The notes under the pieces: model-generated
The model's database searches: none
Told to the model about the DNA's origin: nothing
What the model saw: the letters and a program-made list of their open reading frames with translations, nothing else
Source: Hyphomicrobiales bacterium
Lineage (GTDB): Bacteria > Pseudomonadota > Alphaproteobacteria > Rhizobiales > Beijerinckiaceae
Reading direction: 5' to 3'
Assembly (NCBI GenBank): GCA_025363375.1
Contig: JANYDZ010000071.1
Span: forward strand, 1 to 14,277
Length of the DNA: 14,277 bases
Shown here: positions 7,887-14,227 of the stretch, piece after piece
How positions within the stretch are numbered: the first letter of the stretch is position 1
How the letters are laid out: each line of letters opens with the position of its first letter
Translations under genes and position numbers: made by a program

Positions 7887-8225
7887 TCAAACAATTCGCT
7901 GTATTCGCGTTGACGTCGCGTTGCCTTCGAGGCTTCTGGCGACCGCAAGCGCCATCGGATTTTGTTCCCGCGGATTCACGGCCCTCTGAGGTTTGGAGGT
8001 TTCGAGCGGTATGGCGTCGCGGCATGCGTCGTCATGATCGGCCTGAGAGAACGCGTCGGAGCGCGAACCTGCGAAGCTCGGCAGATTGCCAAGCTCGTTG
8101 ATGGTCTCCTCGATGGAAACAAGCGCCCTGTATTCCGGGACCCCGCTCAAGCGGTCCCTGAGTTCGTCTCGCAATGCTTCGAAAACGCGAATGGCTTCGA
8201 TAACGCGAATGGCTTCACGGGTCAT
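7887..8225 (-). CDS. Hypothetical protein, first gene of the flagellar operon (112 residues as read)
   Basis: I do not recognise this protein. Coding is supported by an AAGGAAG ribosome site before the ATG and by a protein-like amphipathic N-terminus: ALRDELRDRLSGVPEYRALV at about 17-36, then SIEETINELGNLPSF, probably two helices. The rest is polar and low in complexity, ending with NPMALAVARSLEGNATSTRI and a premature-looking stop. Residues 4-15 are two copies of a six-residue unit, EAIRVI and EAIRVF, from an 18-base tandem repeat. There are no cysteines in helical parts, no signal peptide and no membrane segment. It occupies the place where rhizobial clusters carry the motility regulator Rem/FtcR, but shows no response-regulator or DNA-binding features. 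Confidence 0.6.
   Translation of the reverse strand: MTREAIRVIEAIRVFEALRDELRDRLSGVPEYRALVSIEETINELGNLPSFAGSRSDAFSQADHDDACRDAIPLETSKPQRAVNPREQNPMALAVARSLEGNATSTRIQRIV
8176..8216. repeat. 18-base in-frame tandem repeat in the leader gene
   Basis: On the plus strand gcttcgaaaacgcgaatg at 8176-8193 is followed directly by gcttcgataacgcgaatg at 8194-8211, with a single mismatch, and a five-base partial third copy to 8216. On the minus strand the unit encodes EAIRVI/EAIRVF, so the duplication keeps the frame and adds six residues to the N-terminal helix of the hypothetical protein. Confidence 0.85.
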
Positions 8226-8231
8226 AATCCA

Positions 8232-8238
8232 CTTCCTT
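8232..8238 (-). promoter_or_regulatory. Shine-Dalgarno of the operon leader gene
   Basis: AAGGAAG on the minus strand lies six bases before the ATG at 8225. It supports translation of the unrecognised leader gene from this start rather than the longer opposing open frames nearby. I could not identify a convincing sigma-70, sigma-54 or CtrA-type promoter upstream of it. Confidence 0.6.
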
Positions 8239-8370
8239 GGTCTCGTTCCCGGAACTATCGCTTTGGTTGCTGGCGCGAAGCTGGCGGGGCGTTGAAGATT
8301 TGGTAATCAATTTCGCCGAGGAATTGACGGGCCGCGTCTTTGCACGGACGTTTGACGGAAATTGCTTCGA

Positions 8371-8838
8371 ATGGCCGCTTTTATTGACGCAAAACCCGAA
8401 GGAGTCTGGCTGCGACGGCTTCGCTCCGCGCCAGGCCTTACGCGCATCGTCAATCGCAGAGGGCAGGCAACCTATCGTGTCGTCGATGACGGCGTGGGGC
8501 GCGATTTGGGACCCGCGCTTGACGAGGCCCGTGCCGCCCAACGGCGGAAAAGCCGCCTGCAATCGGCGAAACTGCTCGATATGAATGGGCGTTTCGTCTG
8601 CGAATGTCTGATCTGCGATCGTTCGCCGAACGGCGTGCGATTGCGGCTGATGTCGGCCATTCCCGTGCCGGAACGCGTGTCAATGTTCGACGACGCCACC
8701 GGCAACACGCGTCTGGCGGCCATCGTGTGGCGAAAGGGCGAACTGCTGGGCGCCAGACTGCTGCCGTGCCGAGGCCCGGCATTGAAGCGATCCACGCGCG
8801 CCGCCCTGGGGTCGCGATTTTACGCTGTTCGCGATTGA
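8371..8838 (+). CDS. PilZ-domain protein (probable c-di-GMP receptor)
   Basis: PilZ domains bind cyclic di-GMP and commonly control flagellar rotation or exopolysaccharide synthesis. The 155-residue product has an unassigned N-terminal part (1-55) and one PilZ domain (about 57-140). Both ligand motifs are present: RxxxR as RRKSR at about 58-62, and DxSxxG as DRSPNG about 22 residues later. The domain then continues with VRLRLMSAIPVPERVSMFDD and AAIVWRKGELLGARL, the usual beta-barrel end. The ATG at 8371 is chosen; a TTG at 8362 is in frame, and ribosome-site support is weak for both. It stands alone, diverging from the flagellar operon and preceding the polysaccharide genes, so either could be its target. 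It has no membrane segment or signal peptide. Confidence 0.8.
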   Translation: MAAFIDAKPEGVWLRRLRSAPGLTRIVNRRGQATYRVVDDGVGRDLGPALDEARAAQRRKSRLQSAKLLDMNGRFVCECLICDRSPNGVRLRLMSAIPVPERVSMFDDATGNTRLAAIVWRKGELLGARLLPCRGPALKRSTRAALGSRFYAVRD

Positions 8839-8947
8839 ATCAAGACGGCGCGTCGATCGCTCGGCGCATCGCACAAGATGTTGCCGCGCGCTTTACGCCA
8901 AACTTGACGATTTGACGCGGCCAGATCACATCAAGCGCGGGACTTGA

Positions 8948-10168
8948 ATGAAGCGCGCAATGTCAGGGCGCGCGATTCAATGCTCACATTCTTTGATGGA
9001 AGACGAAAAGTGGGGCATTCAGGTGAAACGGACGGTTGAAATATTCATGCCGCTTCCATGCACGGGCGTCGGGGTTGGCTATACCTGCACATCGATTGCC
9101 AAAGGCTTGGGAAAGAACGGTCTGGATGTGACGTTGGTAACGCCAAAATATACACTGGCTCCCCCTGAAACTTATAAAGTTGTCGAAACGATCCCGAGGC
9201 CGTTGCAACTCATCCCCTTCAAACTGGTAAAAGGCTTTTCGAACTTCCGACTGGAGCGCGCCTTTCTGGCGCGGTTCAAACGCAATCCCGCGCGCGTCGG
9301 AACGATTGCCTATTTGTGGCCGGGCGCGTCCATCAATTTGGTAAAAGCCTTGCGCGCGGAGGGCGCGATTATCGTCCGGGAGATGATAAATTCCCATTTG
9401 ATGACGGCAAAGCAAATCCTCGACAACGAATACAAGCGCTGCAAACTGCTTCAGCCGAACGAAATTTCCGCAATGGCTGTCCAGCAGGAAAGGGAGTTTT
9501 TATCCCTCAGCGATTTTGTATTCTGCTCCAATCGGGAATCTGAAAAGTCTGTTGTCGAGAGTGGAGTTCCCGACGCAAAGGTGCTTTCGACAAGTTTTGG
9601 ATGGGATCCAGAGAGATTCGCATCAGAATCAAAAGAATTGTCGCCGGTGAAGGGCGTCACTCTTTTGTTCGTGGGCCTGATCTGCATTCGCAAGGGCGCG
9701 CATCTCATTCTGGAATATTGGGCACGGAGCAACATTCCCGGACGATTGGTCATGGTAGGCGCAATAGAGCCAGAGCTTGCAAAAAAATATGCGCATCTTC
9801 TGTCGCGAGAAGACGTTATTTTACTTAAATATACTAAAAATATTTCCGGAATATACAAGTCGGCTGACATTTTTGTCTTCCCGACCCTTGAAGAAGGCGG
9901 GCCGCAGGTCACCTGCGAAGCGGCGGGCTGCCGGCTGCCCGTGATTACCACGCCGATGGGCGCGGCGCGCGTCATTCAACATGGGGTGGACGGTTTCATC
10001 ATTGATCCATTTGACGCAACGCGATGGATGGAGGCGATCAAGGCGCTCTCAAGCAACTTGTCGCTGAGGCAGACGATGGCCGACAAAGCCGGCGAATTGG
10101 CCCGCCAATTTACATGGGACAAAATTGGAGATGCCCGCGCCCGACAATTGCGGGAAATCGCCAATTGA
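8948..10168 (+). CDS. GT4-family glycosyltransferase (GT-B fold)
   Basis: Predicted cytoplasmic retaining glycosyltransferase that moves a sugar from a nucleotide sugar to a growing saccharide. The N-terminal Rossmann half starts at TVEIFMPLPCTGVGVGYTC (29-47). The C-terminal half carries LLFVGLICIRKGAHLILEYW (239-258), then SADIFVFPTLEEGGPQVTCE with the family EX7E pair Glu316 and Glu324, and AAGCRLPVITTPMGAARVI next. The size, 406 residues, is normal. The start is uncertain: ATG 8948 has little ribosome-site support, and ATG 8996 or GTG 9023, close to the first beta strand, are in frame. The acceptor and donor cannot be told. Several stretches, mainly 9780-9860, are AT-rich compared with the flagellar genes. 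It leads the polysaccharide gene set. Confidence 0.88.
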   Translation: MKRAMSGRAIQCSHSLMEDEKWGIQVKRTVEIFMPLPCTGVGVGYTCTSIAKGLGKNGLDVTLVTPKYTLAPPETYKVVETIPRPLQLIPFKLVKGFSNFRLERAFLARFKRNPARVGTIAYLWPGASINLVKALRAEGAIIVREMINSHLMTAKQILDNEYKRCKLLQPNEISAMAVQQEREFLSLSDFVFCSNRESEKSVVESGVPDAKVLSTSFGWDPERFASESKELSPVKGVTLLFVGLICIRKGAHLILEYWARSNIPGRLVMVGAIEPELAKKYAHLLSREDVILLKYTKNISGIYKSADIFVFPTLEEGGPQVTCEAAGCRLPVITTPMGAARVIQHGVDGFIIDPFDATRWMEAIKALSSNLSLRQTMADKAGELARQFTWDKIGDARARQLREIAN

Positions 10169-10285
10169 CTCAATTTTTCGATGAGCCTTGTTCCGATAGA
10201 TGCTCTTATCTATATCATTTATCCGAGCGCGAAAATTGACCTTTCGGTTTTAACCGCGGGGATTATCATTGAGTTTGAACCAGCA

Positions 10286-10292
10286 AAAGGTG
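10286..10292 (+). promoter_or_regulatory. Shine-Dalgarno fixing the epsI start
   Basis: AAAGGTG lies five bases before the ATG at 10298. It supports that ATG over the earlier in-frame ATG at 10181, whose extra 39 residues read like translated intergenic sequence and would place the hydrophobic leader away from the N-terminus. Confidence 0.65.
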
Positions 10293-10297
10293 CAACA

Positions 10298-10993
10298 ATG
10301 AAAGTAAACCGCTTTCAGATCATGCTCGCCGGGGCAATCATGATGGGTTCCGCGCTGGCGGCGGAATTGATGGTCCCGCGCGTCCTGATGGCGCGCACGC
10401 TTGGAACCTTCAATCTGGAAACCGTCATACCCAAACAATTCGGGGAGTGGACTCAGGTGCCCAACATAAGGGTCGTCGAGCCGCCAGGATCCATGGCTTA
10501 CGAGATTTACAACCAGGAATTGGGACGCGGCTACGTCGATAAGGATGGAAACCTGGTCATGCTGCTCATCGCTTACGGCCAGAGCCAGAGCGCCGGGCTG
10601 CAATTGCATAATCCCGAAATATGTTACGCAGCCCAGGGATTTCGCGTGACCAGACCGACCGTGGCCAAACTTGCCTATGACGAAAAGCTTCCGGAAATCG
10701 GAATGCGCCGTCTTATAACGCAGAGGGAGGCGCGGTTTGAGCCGGTGACCTATTGGATGCGTATTGGACACGACGTGCCCTACGCGCTTCTCGAACGTCA
10801 GGTCGTTAAGTTCAAATACGGGCTTCGCGGCTTCATACCCGATGGCACGCTTGTGCGTGTTTCCACCATCGGTCTCGCGGAGGGACCGGCGTTTGAACTG
10901 CAAAACAAATTCATCAAGGATTTGATCAACGCGGCGGACGTCAATACACGCAAAGTTCTGGTCGGGGATCCCGCGCAAGCCGTCAACTTGTGA
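10298..10993 (+). CDS. EpsI-family protein (exosortase-associated, DUF3485)
   Basis: EpsI proteins accompany, or are fused to, exosortases (EpsH/Xrt membrane proteases) in exopolysaccharide clusters of Gram-negative bacteria; their exact biochemical role is unsettled. The 231-residue product has an N-terminal hydrophobic segment at about 6-25 that likely anchors it in the inner membrane, with the rest periplasmic. The family features are IPKQFGEWTQV near residue 48, the central LLIAYGQSQSAGLQLHNPE followed by ICYAAQGFRV with its conserved His, Pro, Glu and Cys, and a late VTYWMRIG strand. The ATG at 10298 is chosen because of a good ribosome site. A 129-base gap separates it from the glycosyltransferase. 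No exosortase gene is in the window, which is unusual. Confidence 0.85.
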   Translation: MKVNRFQIMLAGAIMMGSALAAELMVPRVLMARTLGTFNLETVIPKQFGEWTQVPNIRVVEPPGSMAYEIYNQELGRGYVDKDGNLVMLLIAYGQSQSAGLQLHNPEICYAAQGFRVTRPTVAKLAYDEKLPEIGMRRLITQREARFEPVTYWMRIGHDVPYALLERQVVKFKYGLRGFIPDGTLVRVSTIGLAEGPAFELQNKFIKDLINAADVNTRKVLVGDPAQAVNL

Positions 10994-11115
10994 CGCGTTG
11001 GCGTGGTCTTTCAGCGCGCTCTTGCACTTGTCGCATCCAGGGGAATCAGGGCCGTTTTTTCTTCCAAAGCAAACCCGTCACGCCGGACGCCGTCTGGAAA
11101 CCAGGATCGCTGTTG

Positions 11116-12603
11116 GTGAAATCAAGCGCGCTGGCCATCTTTCTGCTGTCGGGCCTGGCCATCGTTTCGCCGGACCGCGCGCGCGCGATTGAAGTCTACC
11201 GGGGATGCGCCCAACCTCGGGAAATTTCAAATCCGCAAAACTTTTACGTCGACCCGATCAAAGGCTCGAAAGCGAACGATGGATCGATGGAGCGCCCATG
11301 GCGCACGCTTGCGGAGGTTCTGGATCCCGCCGGTCGTCTGATTTCGACAAAAGCGTTGCTTAAATCGTCGCCGACGGCGGAATTCATCCTTTCCAACGTA
11401 AATCCCAATGGCCCGGTCAAACCAGGCGCGATTCTCCATCTGATGAGCGGCAATCATGGAACGCCGCAAGTTCGCCAATACGTCAACGACGACTTTATCA
11501 GCGTCGTGGCCGCGCCGGGCCAAACGCCGGTCCTTGACGCGTTAAGCATCTCGGGTTCCTCCCGCTGGCTCTTTCGCGGATTGAAGTTCCAGGGCGCGCG
11601 TGGCCCGGACAAGCGTTATAATTACCTCGTCGACGTCGGTCAGAACACGTCGCTCGGTCCCTCGGAAAACATCATATTCGCGGAAAACAGCTTTTCCACG
11701 CAGGACCAGGTCGCGGGCTGGACCGCCGAAGACTGGACGAACAAACCGTTTTCCAAGGGTTTGCAAACATTCGCCTCCTGCACGACTCTCTACAAGAACA
11801 GGTTCTATAATCTGCTGGATGGAATAGGATTGACGGGTTCAAAAATGCTCATCGATGCAAATGTCATTGAGGATTTCGGCAATGACGGCATCGACCACGT
11901 CGCCAGCGATGTCGTGATCCGGCGCAACGTGATCAAAAATGGAATACTGAACGCAGGCGGGCGTCTCCATCCCGACGGAATTCAGGGATGGACGGCCAAG
12001 GGCGTCGTCAACACCAACGTGACCATCGATTCAAATACGATCATTCAGACCGGCGATTACAAAATAAGCTCCTTGCAGGGAATCACGATCTTTGACGGCA
12101 AATGGGATGGATTGAACGTCGTCAACAATGTTGTCGTGACAAATCACTGGCACGGAATCACGCTGCTTGGCGTCAAGAATGCCGTTGTCGTGAACAATAC
12201 GGTGGTGCCTTCGGGGCCTTTGACGACGTGGATCAAAATCGCCAACGCAAAGGATCAGACCCCTTCCAGCAACGTCGTTGTCAGAAACAACGTCAGTTCG
12301 CAATTGCACGTCGTGGGAGAGGCCGTCAGCATGGATCACAACATCGTTCAGAACATGATCGCCATTTTCGAGGGCGGAGCGCCAAAATTTTACAAAAAGG
12401 GCGTTGTCGGCAATCACAATATGATTGACCCCTCGATCTATGGCGGCTTGACCAGGGTCGATCATGCGGCCGGGCTCTACGACCTTCGCCCGCGAGCCGA
12501 CAGCCGGCTGATCGGCGCCGGCGCATCCGACGGCGCCCCGCCTTTTGATATTGCCGGCAAGCCGCGAAAGGCCTTAATCGATATCGGCGCCTATGCGCGA
12601 TAG
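11116..12603 (+). CDS. Secreted right-handed parallel beta-helix protein (possible polysaccharide lyase or epimerase)
   Basis: Exported beta-helix protein of a fold used by polysaccharide lyases, epimerases and hydrolases. From GTG 11116 (AGGA ribosome site nine bases upstream) the product has 495 residues and opens with a signal peptide: KSS, a hydrophobic ALAIFLLSGLAIV core, and a likely cut after ARA. NFYVDPIKGSKANDGSMERP, then WRTL, near residues 42-65 is the common entry motif of such proteins. Coils follow at about 145-440, rich in NN, VVVNNTVV and VVNNVVVTN ladders. Asp/His clusters NDGIDH (256-261) and HPDGIQGW (285-292) are candidate active or metal sites. It ends in a DIGAY motif. 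The frame is open back to GTG 10990, which overlaps the epsI stop, but that would put 42 polar residues ahead of the signal peptide. No PEP-CTERM tail is present. Confidence 0.8.
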   Translation: MKSSALAIFLLSGLAIVSPDRARAIEVYRGCAQPREISNPQNFYVDPIKGSKANDGSMERPWRTLAEVLDPAGRLISTKALLKSSPTAEFILSNVNPNGPVKPGAILHLMSGNHGTPQVRQYVNDDFISVVAAPGQTPVLDALSISGSSRWLFRGLKFQGARGPDKRYNYLVDVGQNTSLGPSENIIFAENSFSTQDQVAGWTAEDWTNKPFSKGLQTFASCTTLYKNRFYNLLDGIGLTGSKMLIDANVIEDFGNDGIDHVASDVVIRRNVIKNGILNAGGRLHPDGIQGWTAKGVVNTNVTIDSNTIIQTGDYKISSLQGITIFDGKWDGLNVVNNVVVTNHWHGITLLGVKNAVVVNNTVVPSGPLTTWIKIANAKDQTPSSNVVVRNNVSSQLHVVGEAVSMDHNIVQNMIAIFEGGAPKFYKKGVVGNHNMIDPSIYGGLTRVDHAAGLYDLRPRADSRLIGAGASDGAPPFDIAGKPRKALIDIGAYAR

Positions 12604-13438
12604 CTCTCCCTCGCAACGCGATCCAGCCGAGCCGATCCGGGCGGAGAGTCTGCTCGACATCTCGAACATTCGCTATTCCATTTGCACGCTTGTGACCCGC
12701 CCTCAACAATATGAGGCGATGCGGAATTCCCTTCGCCGCGCGGGCTTTGACGGGCCCGATTGCGAGTTTTTGTACCTCGACAATTCGCAGAGCAACAATT
12801 TCGACGCCTACACGGGCTGCAATCTTTTCCTCGGCGTGGCGCGGGGGCGCTATATCGTCCTGTGCCATCAGGACATTCTGCTTGAGTTCGACGGCCGCCA
12901 TAAGCTCGATGCAATCCTGGCGGACCTGGATCGGCTGGACCCCGATTGGGCCCTGTGCGGCAATTCGGGCGGCGTTGGACCGGGTCAACTCGCCATCCGC
13001 ATCTCCGACCCGCATGGCGAGAACCAGCGCTACGGGCCGGTCCCCGCCCGCGTGCTGAGTCTCGATGAAAACTTTATCGTGGTTCGACGCCAGGCAAACC
13101 TTGGCCTGTCGCGCGATCTATCCGGCTTTCATCTTTATGGCGCCGATCTCTGCCTCAACGCCGACATTCGCGGCTTCTCCGCCTATGTCGTCGACTTCCA
13201 TCTGCGTCACCTGAGCCCGGGCAATCGCGACGCTTCGTTGGCGGCCGCCCGGACGGCTTTCATAAATAAATACAGCAGGCGCTTTCGTTCGCGCTGGATG
13301 CAGACGCCGTGTGAATTGTTCTACCTGTCCGGCAATCCATTGCTGGCGTGGTTCATGAGCACGCGATATGTCTCCCGCGTCGCGGCAAAGGCGGGCTATT
13401 ACTGGTCCGCTCGCAAGAACGCGAAAGTTAAATCATGA
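12593..13438 (+). CDS. StrF-like glycosyltransferase (GT-A fold, GT2-related)
   Basis: Probable cytoplasmic sugar transferase of the Glyco_tranf_2_5 (StrF) type. The 281 residues show RYSICTLVTRPQQYEAMRNS at about 27-46, LYLDNSQSNN (60-69), NLFLGVARGRYIVLCHQD at 77-94 with an HQD in place of the usual DxD, PDWALCGNSGGVGPGQLAIR near 117-136, and SLDENFIVVRR then SGFHLYGADLCL (177-188), ending with RHLSPGN. These fit this family better than classical GT2 enzymes. The donor and acceptor are unknown. The ATG overlaps the last 11 bases of the beta-helix gene in another frame, and its stop overlaps the methyltransferase ATG, so the three are likely translated together. An interpretation without catalysis is possible, since few members have been studied. 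Confidence 0.75.
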   Translation: MRDSSPSQRDPAEPIRAESLLDISNIRYSICTLVTRPQQYEAMRNSLRRAGFDGPDCEFLYLDNSQSNNFDAYTGCNLFLGVARGRYIVLCHQDILLEFDGRHKLDAILADLDRLDPDWALCGNSGGVGPGQLAIRISDPHGENQRYGPVPARVLSLDENFIVVRRQANLGLSRDLSGFHLYGADLCLNADIRGFSAYVVDFHLRHLSPGNRDASLAAARTAFINKYSRRFRSRWMQTPCELFYLSGNPLLAWFMSTRYVSRVAAKAGYYWSARKNAKVKS

Positions 13439-14133
13439 TCGACGAAACCAGCTACGCCGCCAAGCGGGCCGATTATTTCGGCGGCGAACGCCGCGACTTT
13501 ATAGATCGCCTGGACTGCGACGCGGCCCGGGCGATCATCGAAATCGGCTGCGGCGACGGCGCTACGGGCGCATACGCCAGACGCACGGGGAAATGCGGTC
13601 GATACGTGGGAATAGAACTCTTTCCCGCGGCGGCTCAACTGGCGGCGAAAACGCTCGACGAAGTGCATGTCGCAAATATCGAAACCTTCGAGCTTCCCTA
13701 CCCCGAGAAAACGTTTGACGTCGCGATCGCGAGCGAAGTCCTCGAACACCTTGTCGATCCAGGCGCTGTGCTGAGAAAACTGCGTCCTTGTCTGAAACCA
13801 GGCGCGCGCCTTTTCGCGAGTTCGCCGAATATCGCGCACCACTCGACGATCAAAATGTTGCTGGCCGGCCGGTGGGACGCCGAAGAAGCGGGCCGTATGG
13901 ATCGCACGCATCTACGTTGGTTCACCCCGGACTCCTTTTCCGCGATGTTCGTTGACGCCGGCTATGAGCTTGTCTGGTTGGCTCCGCTCGTGCGTCCGGG
14001 TTTGAAAGCCCGGATTGTCAACGCGCTTACCAATGGGCGCTACGCCCATCTTTTCATAAGCCAGATTGTCGTCGAAGCGCGGCTGTCCCCGCGCTCGTCC
14101 GGGACGAATTCGCGGCGCCCCGATCCCGCATGA
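13435..14133 (+). CDS. Class I SAM-dependent methyltransferase
   Basis: Predicted small-molecule or sugar methyltransferase with a Rossmann-like fold. Of 232 residues, motif I is AIIEIGCGDGATG (33-45). The acidic end of strand two is at Glu61 in YVGIELFPAA. TFDVAIASEVLEHLVDPGAV at 93-112 is the motif II region, and LKPGARLFASSPN (120-132) is the strand-five region. GRMDRTHLRWFT (153-164) is a stretch often seen in methyltransferases of polysaccharide and O-antigen loci. The ATG overlaps the glycosyltransferase stop as ATGA, so it is the last gene of a coupled set. By context it probably methylates a sugar hydroxyl, perhaps to cap a chain; this is inference. The last 15 residues are Arg/Ser/Pro-rich and unstructured. 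Confidence 0.85.
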   Translation: MIDETSYAAKRADYFGGERRDFIDRLDCDAARAIIEIGCGDGATGAYARRTGKCGRYVGIELFPAAAQLAAKTLDEVHVANIETFELPYPEKTFDVAIASEVLEHLVDPGAVLRKLRPCLKPGARLFASSPNIAHHSTIKMLLAGRWDAEEAGRMDRTHLRWFTPDSFSAMFVDAGYELVWLAPLVRPGLKARIVNALTNGRYAHLFISQIVVEARLSPRSSGTNSRRPDPA

Positions 14134-14201
14134 CCGCGAACACGCCGCGGGCAAGCCGATGGCTTCAAGTTGCCGATGAAAGCCGGCTAGGCCCGCCGCA
14201 A

Positions 14202-14222
14202 GCGCCGAAGGGCGCGCGTTTT
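14202..14222 (+). terminator. Possible intrinsic terminator after the methyltransferase
   Basis: A GCGCC stem (14202-14206), GAAG loop and GGCGC stem (14211-14215) are followed three bases later by TTTT (14219-14222). The stem is only five base pairs and the T-run is short, so this is a weak call, but it stands where a terminator would be expected, 68 bases after the last stop codon. Confidence 0.3.
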
Positions 14223-14227
14223 GCCCC

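Larger units (their letters stand above)
7762..8225 (-). pseudogene. Leader gene of the flagellar operon read as one frameshifted gene (hypothetical)
   Basis: This is a possible single gene spanning the two short frames listed separately below. Frame one ends ...STRIQRIV-stop at 7887. The other frame reads IVTEAFMRPFDKTPS and runs to the flgE start. Between them the minus strand holds two ATTGT copies eight bases apart (7891-7895 and 7883-7887). Removing one eight-base unit joins the parts as RIQRIVTEAFMRPFDK with no stop, giving about 150 residues ending in an ATGA overlap with flgE. This suggests an eight-base slippage insertion. I do not recognise the family. Alternatives are two genuine small genes, or an assembly or sequencing error. 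What I see is the open frames and the repeat; the joined product is inference. Confidence 0.45.

Noticed and set aside
8226..8400. Sigma-54 or CtrA-controlled promoter for the flagellar operon
   Set aside because: I looked for TGGC-N-TTGC and TTAA-N7-TTAA patterns on both strands and found none. The nearest, TGGCCGCTTTTATTGAC on the plus strand, lacks the GC at the -12 position.
8215..8562. Minus-strand open frame opposite the PilZ gene
   Set aside because: No domain is visible, its composition is of shadow type, and it conflicts with the PilZ motifs on the plus strand and with the ribosome site of the leader gene.
10181..10297. Longer start for the EpsI protein
   Set aside because: It adds 39 residues from the intergenic gap with no ribosome site, and would place the membrane anchor internally.
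12500..12603. PEP-CTERM or other exosortase sorting tail on the beta-helix protein
   Set aside because: The C-terminus ends in a DIGAYAR sequence with no PEP motif, hydrophobic segment and basic tail, so it does not look like a sorted substrate.
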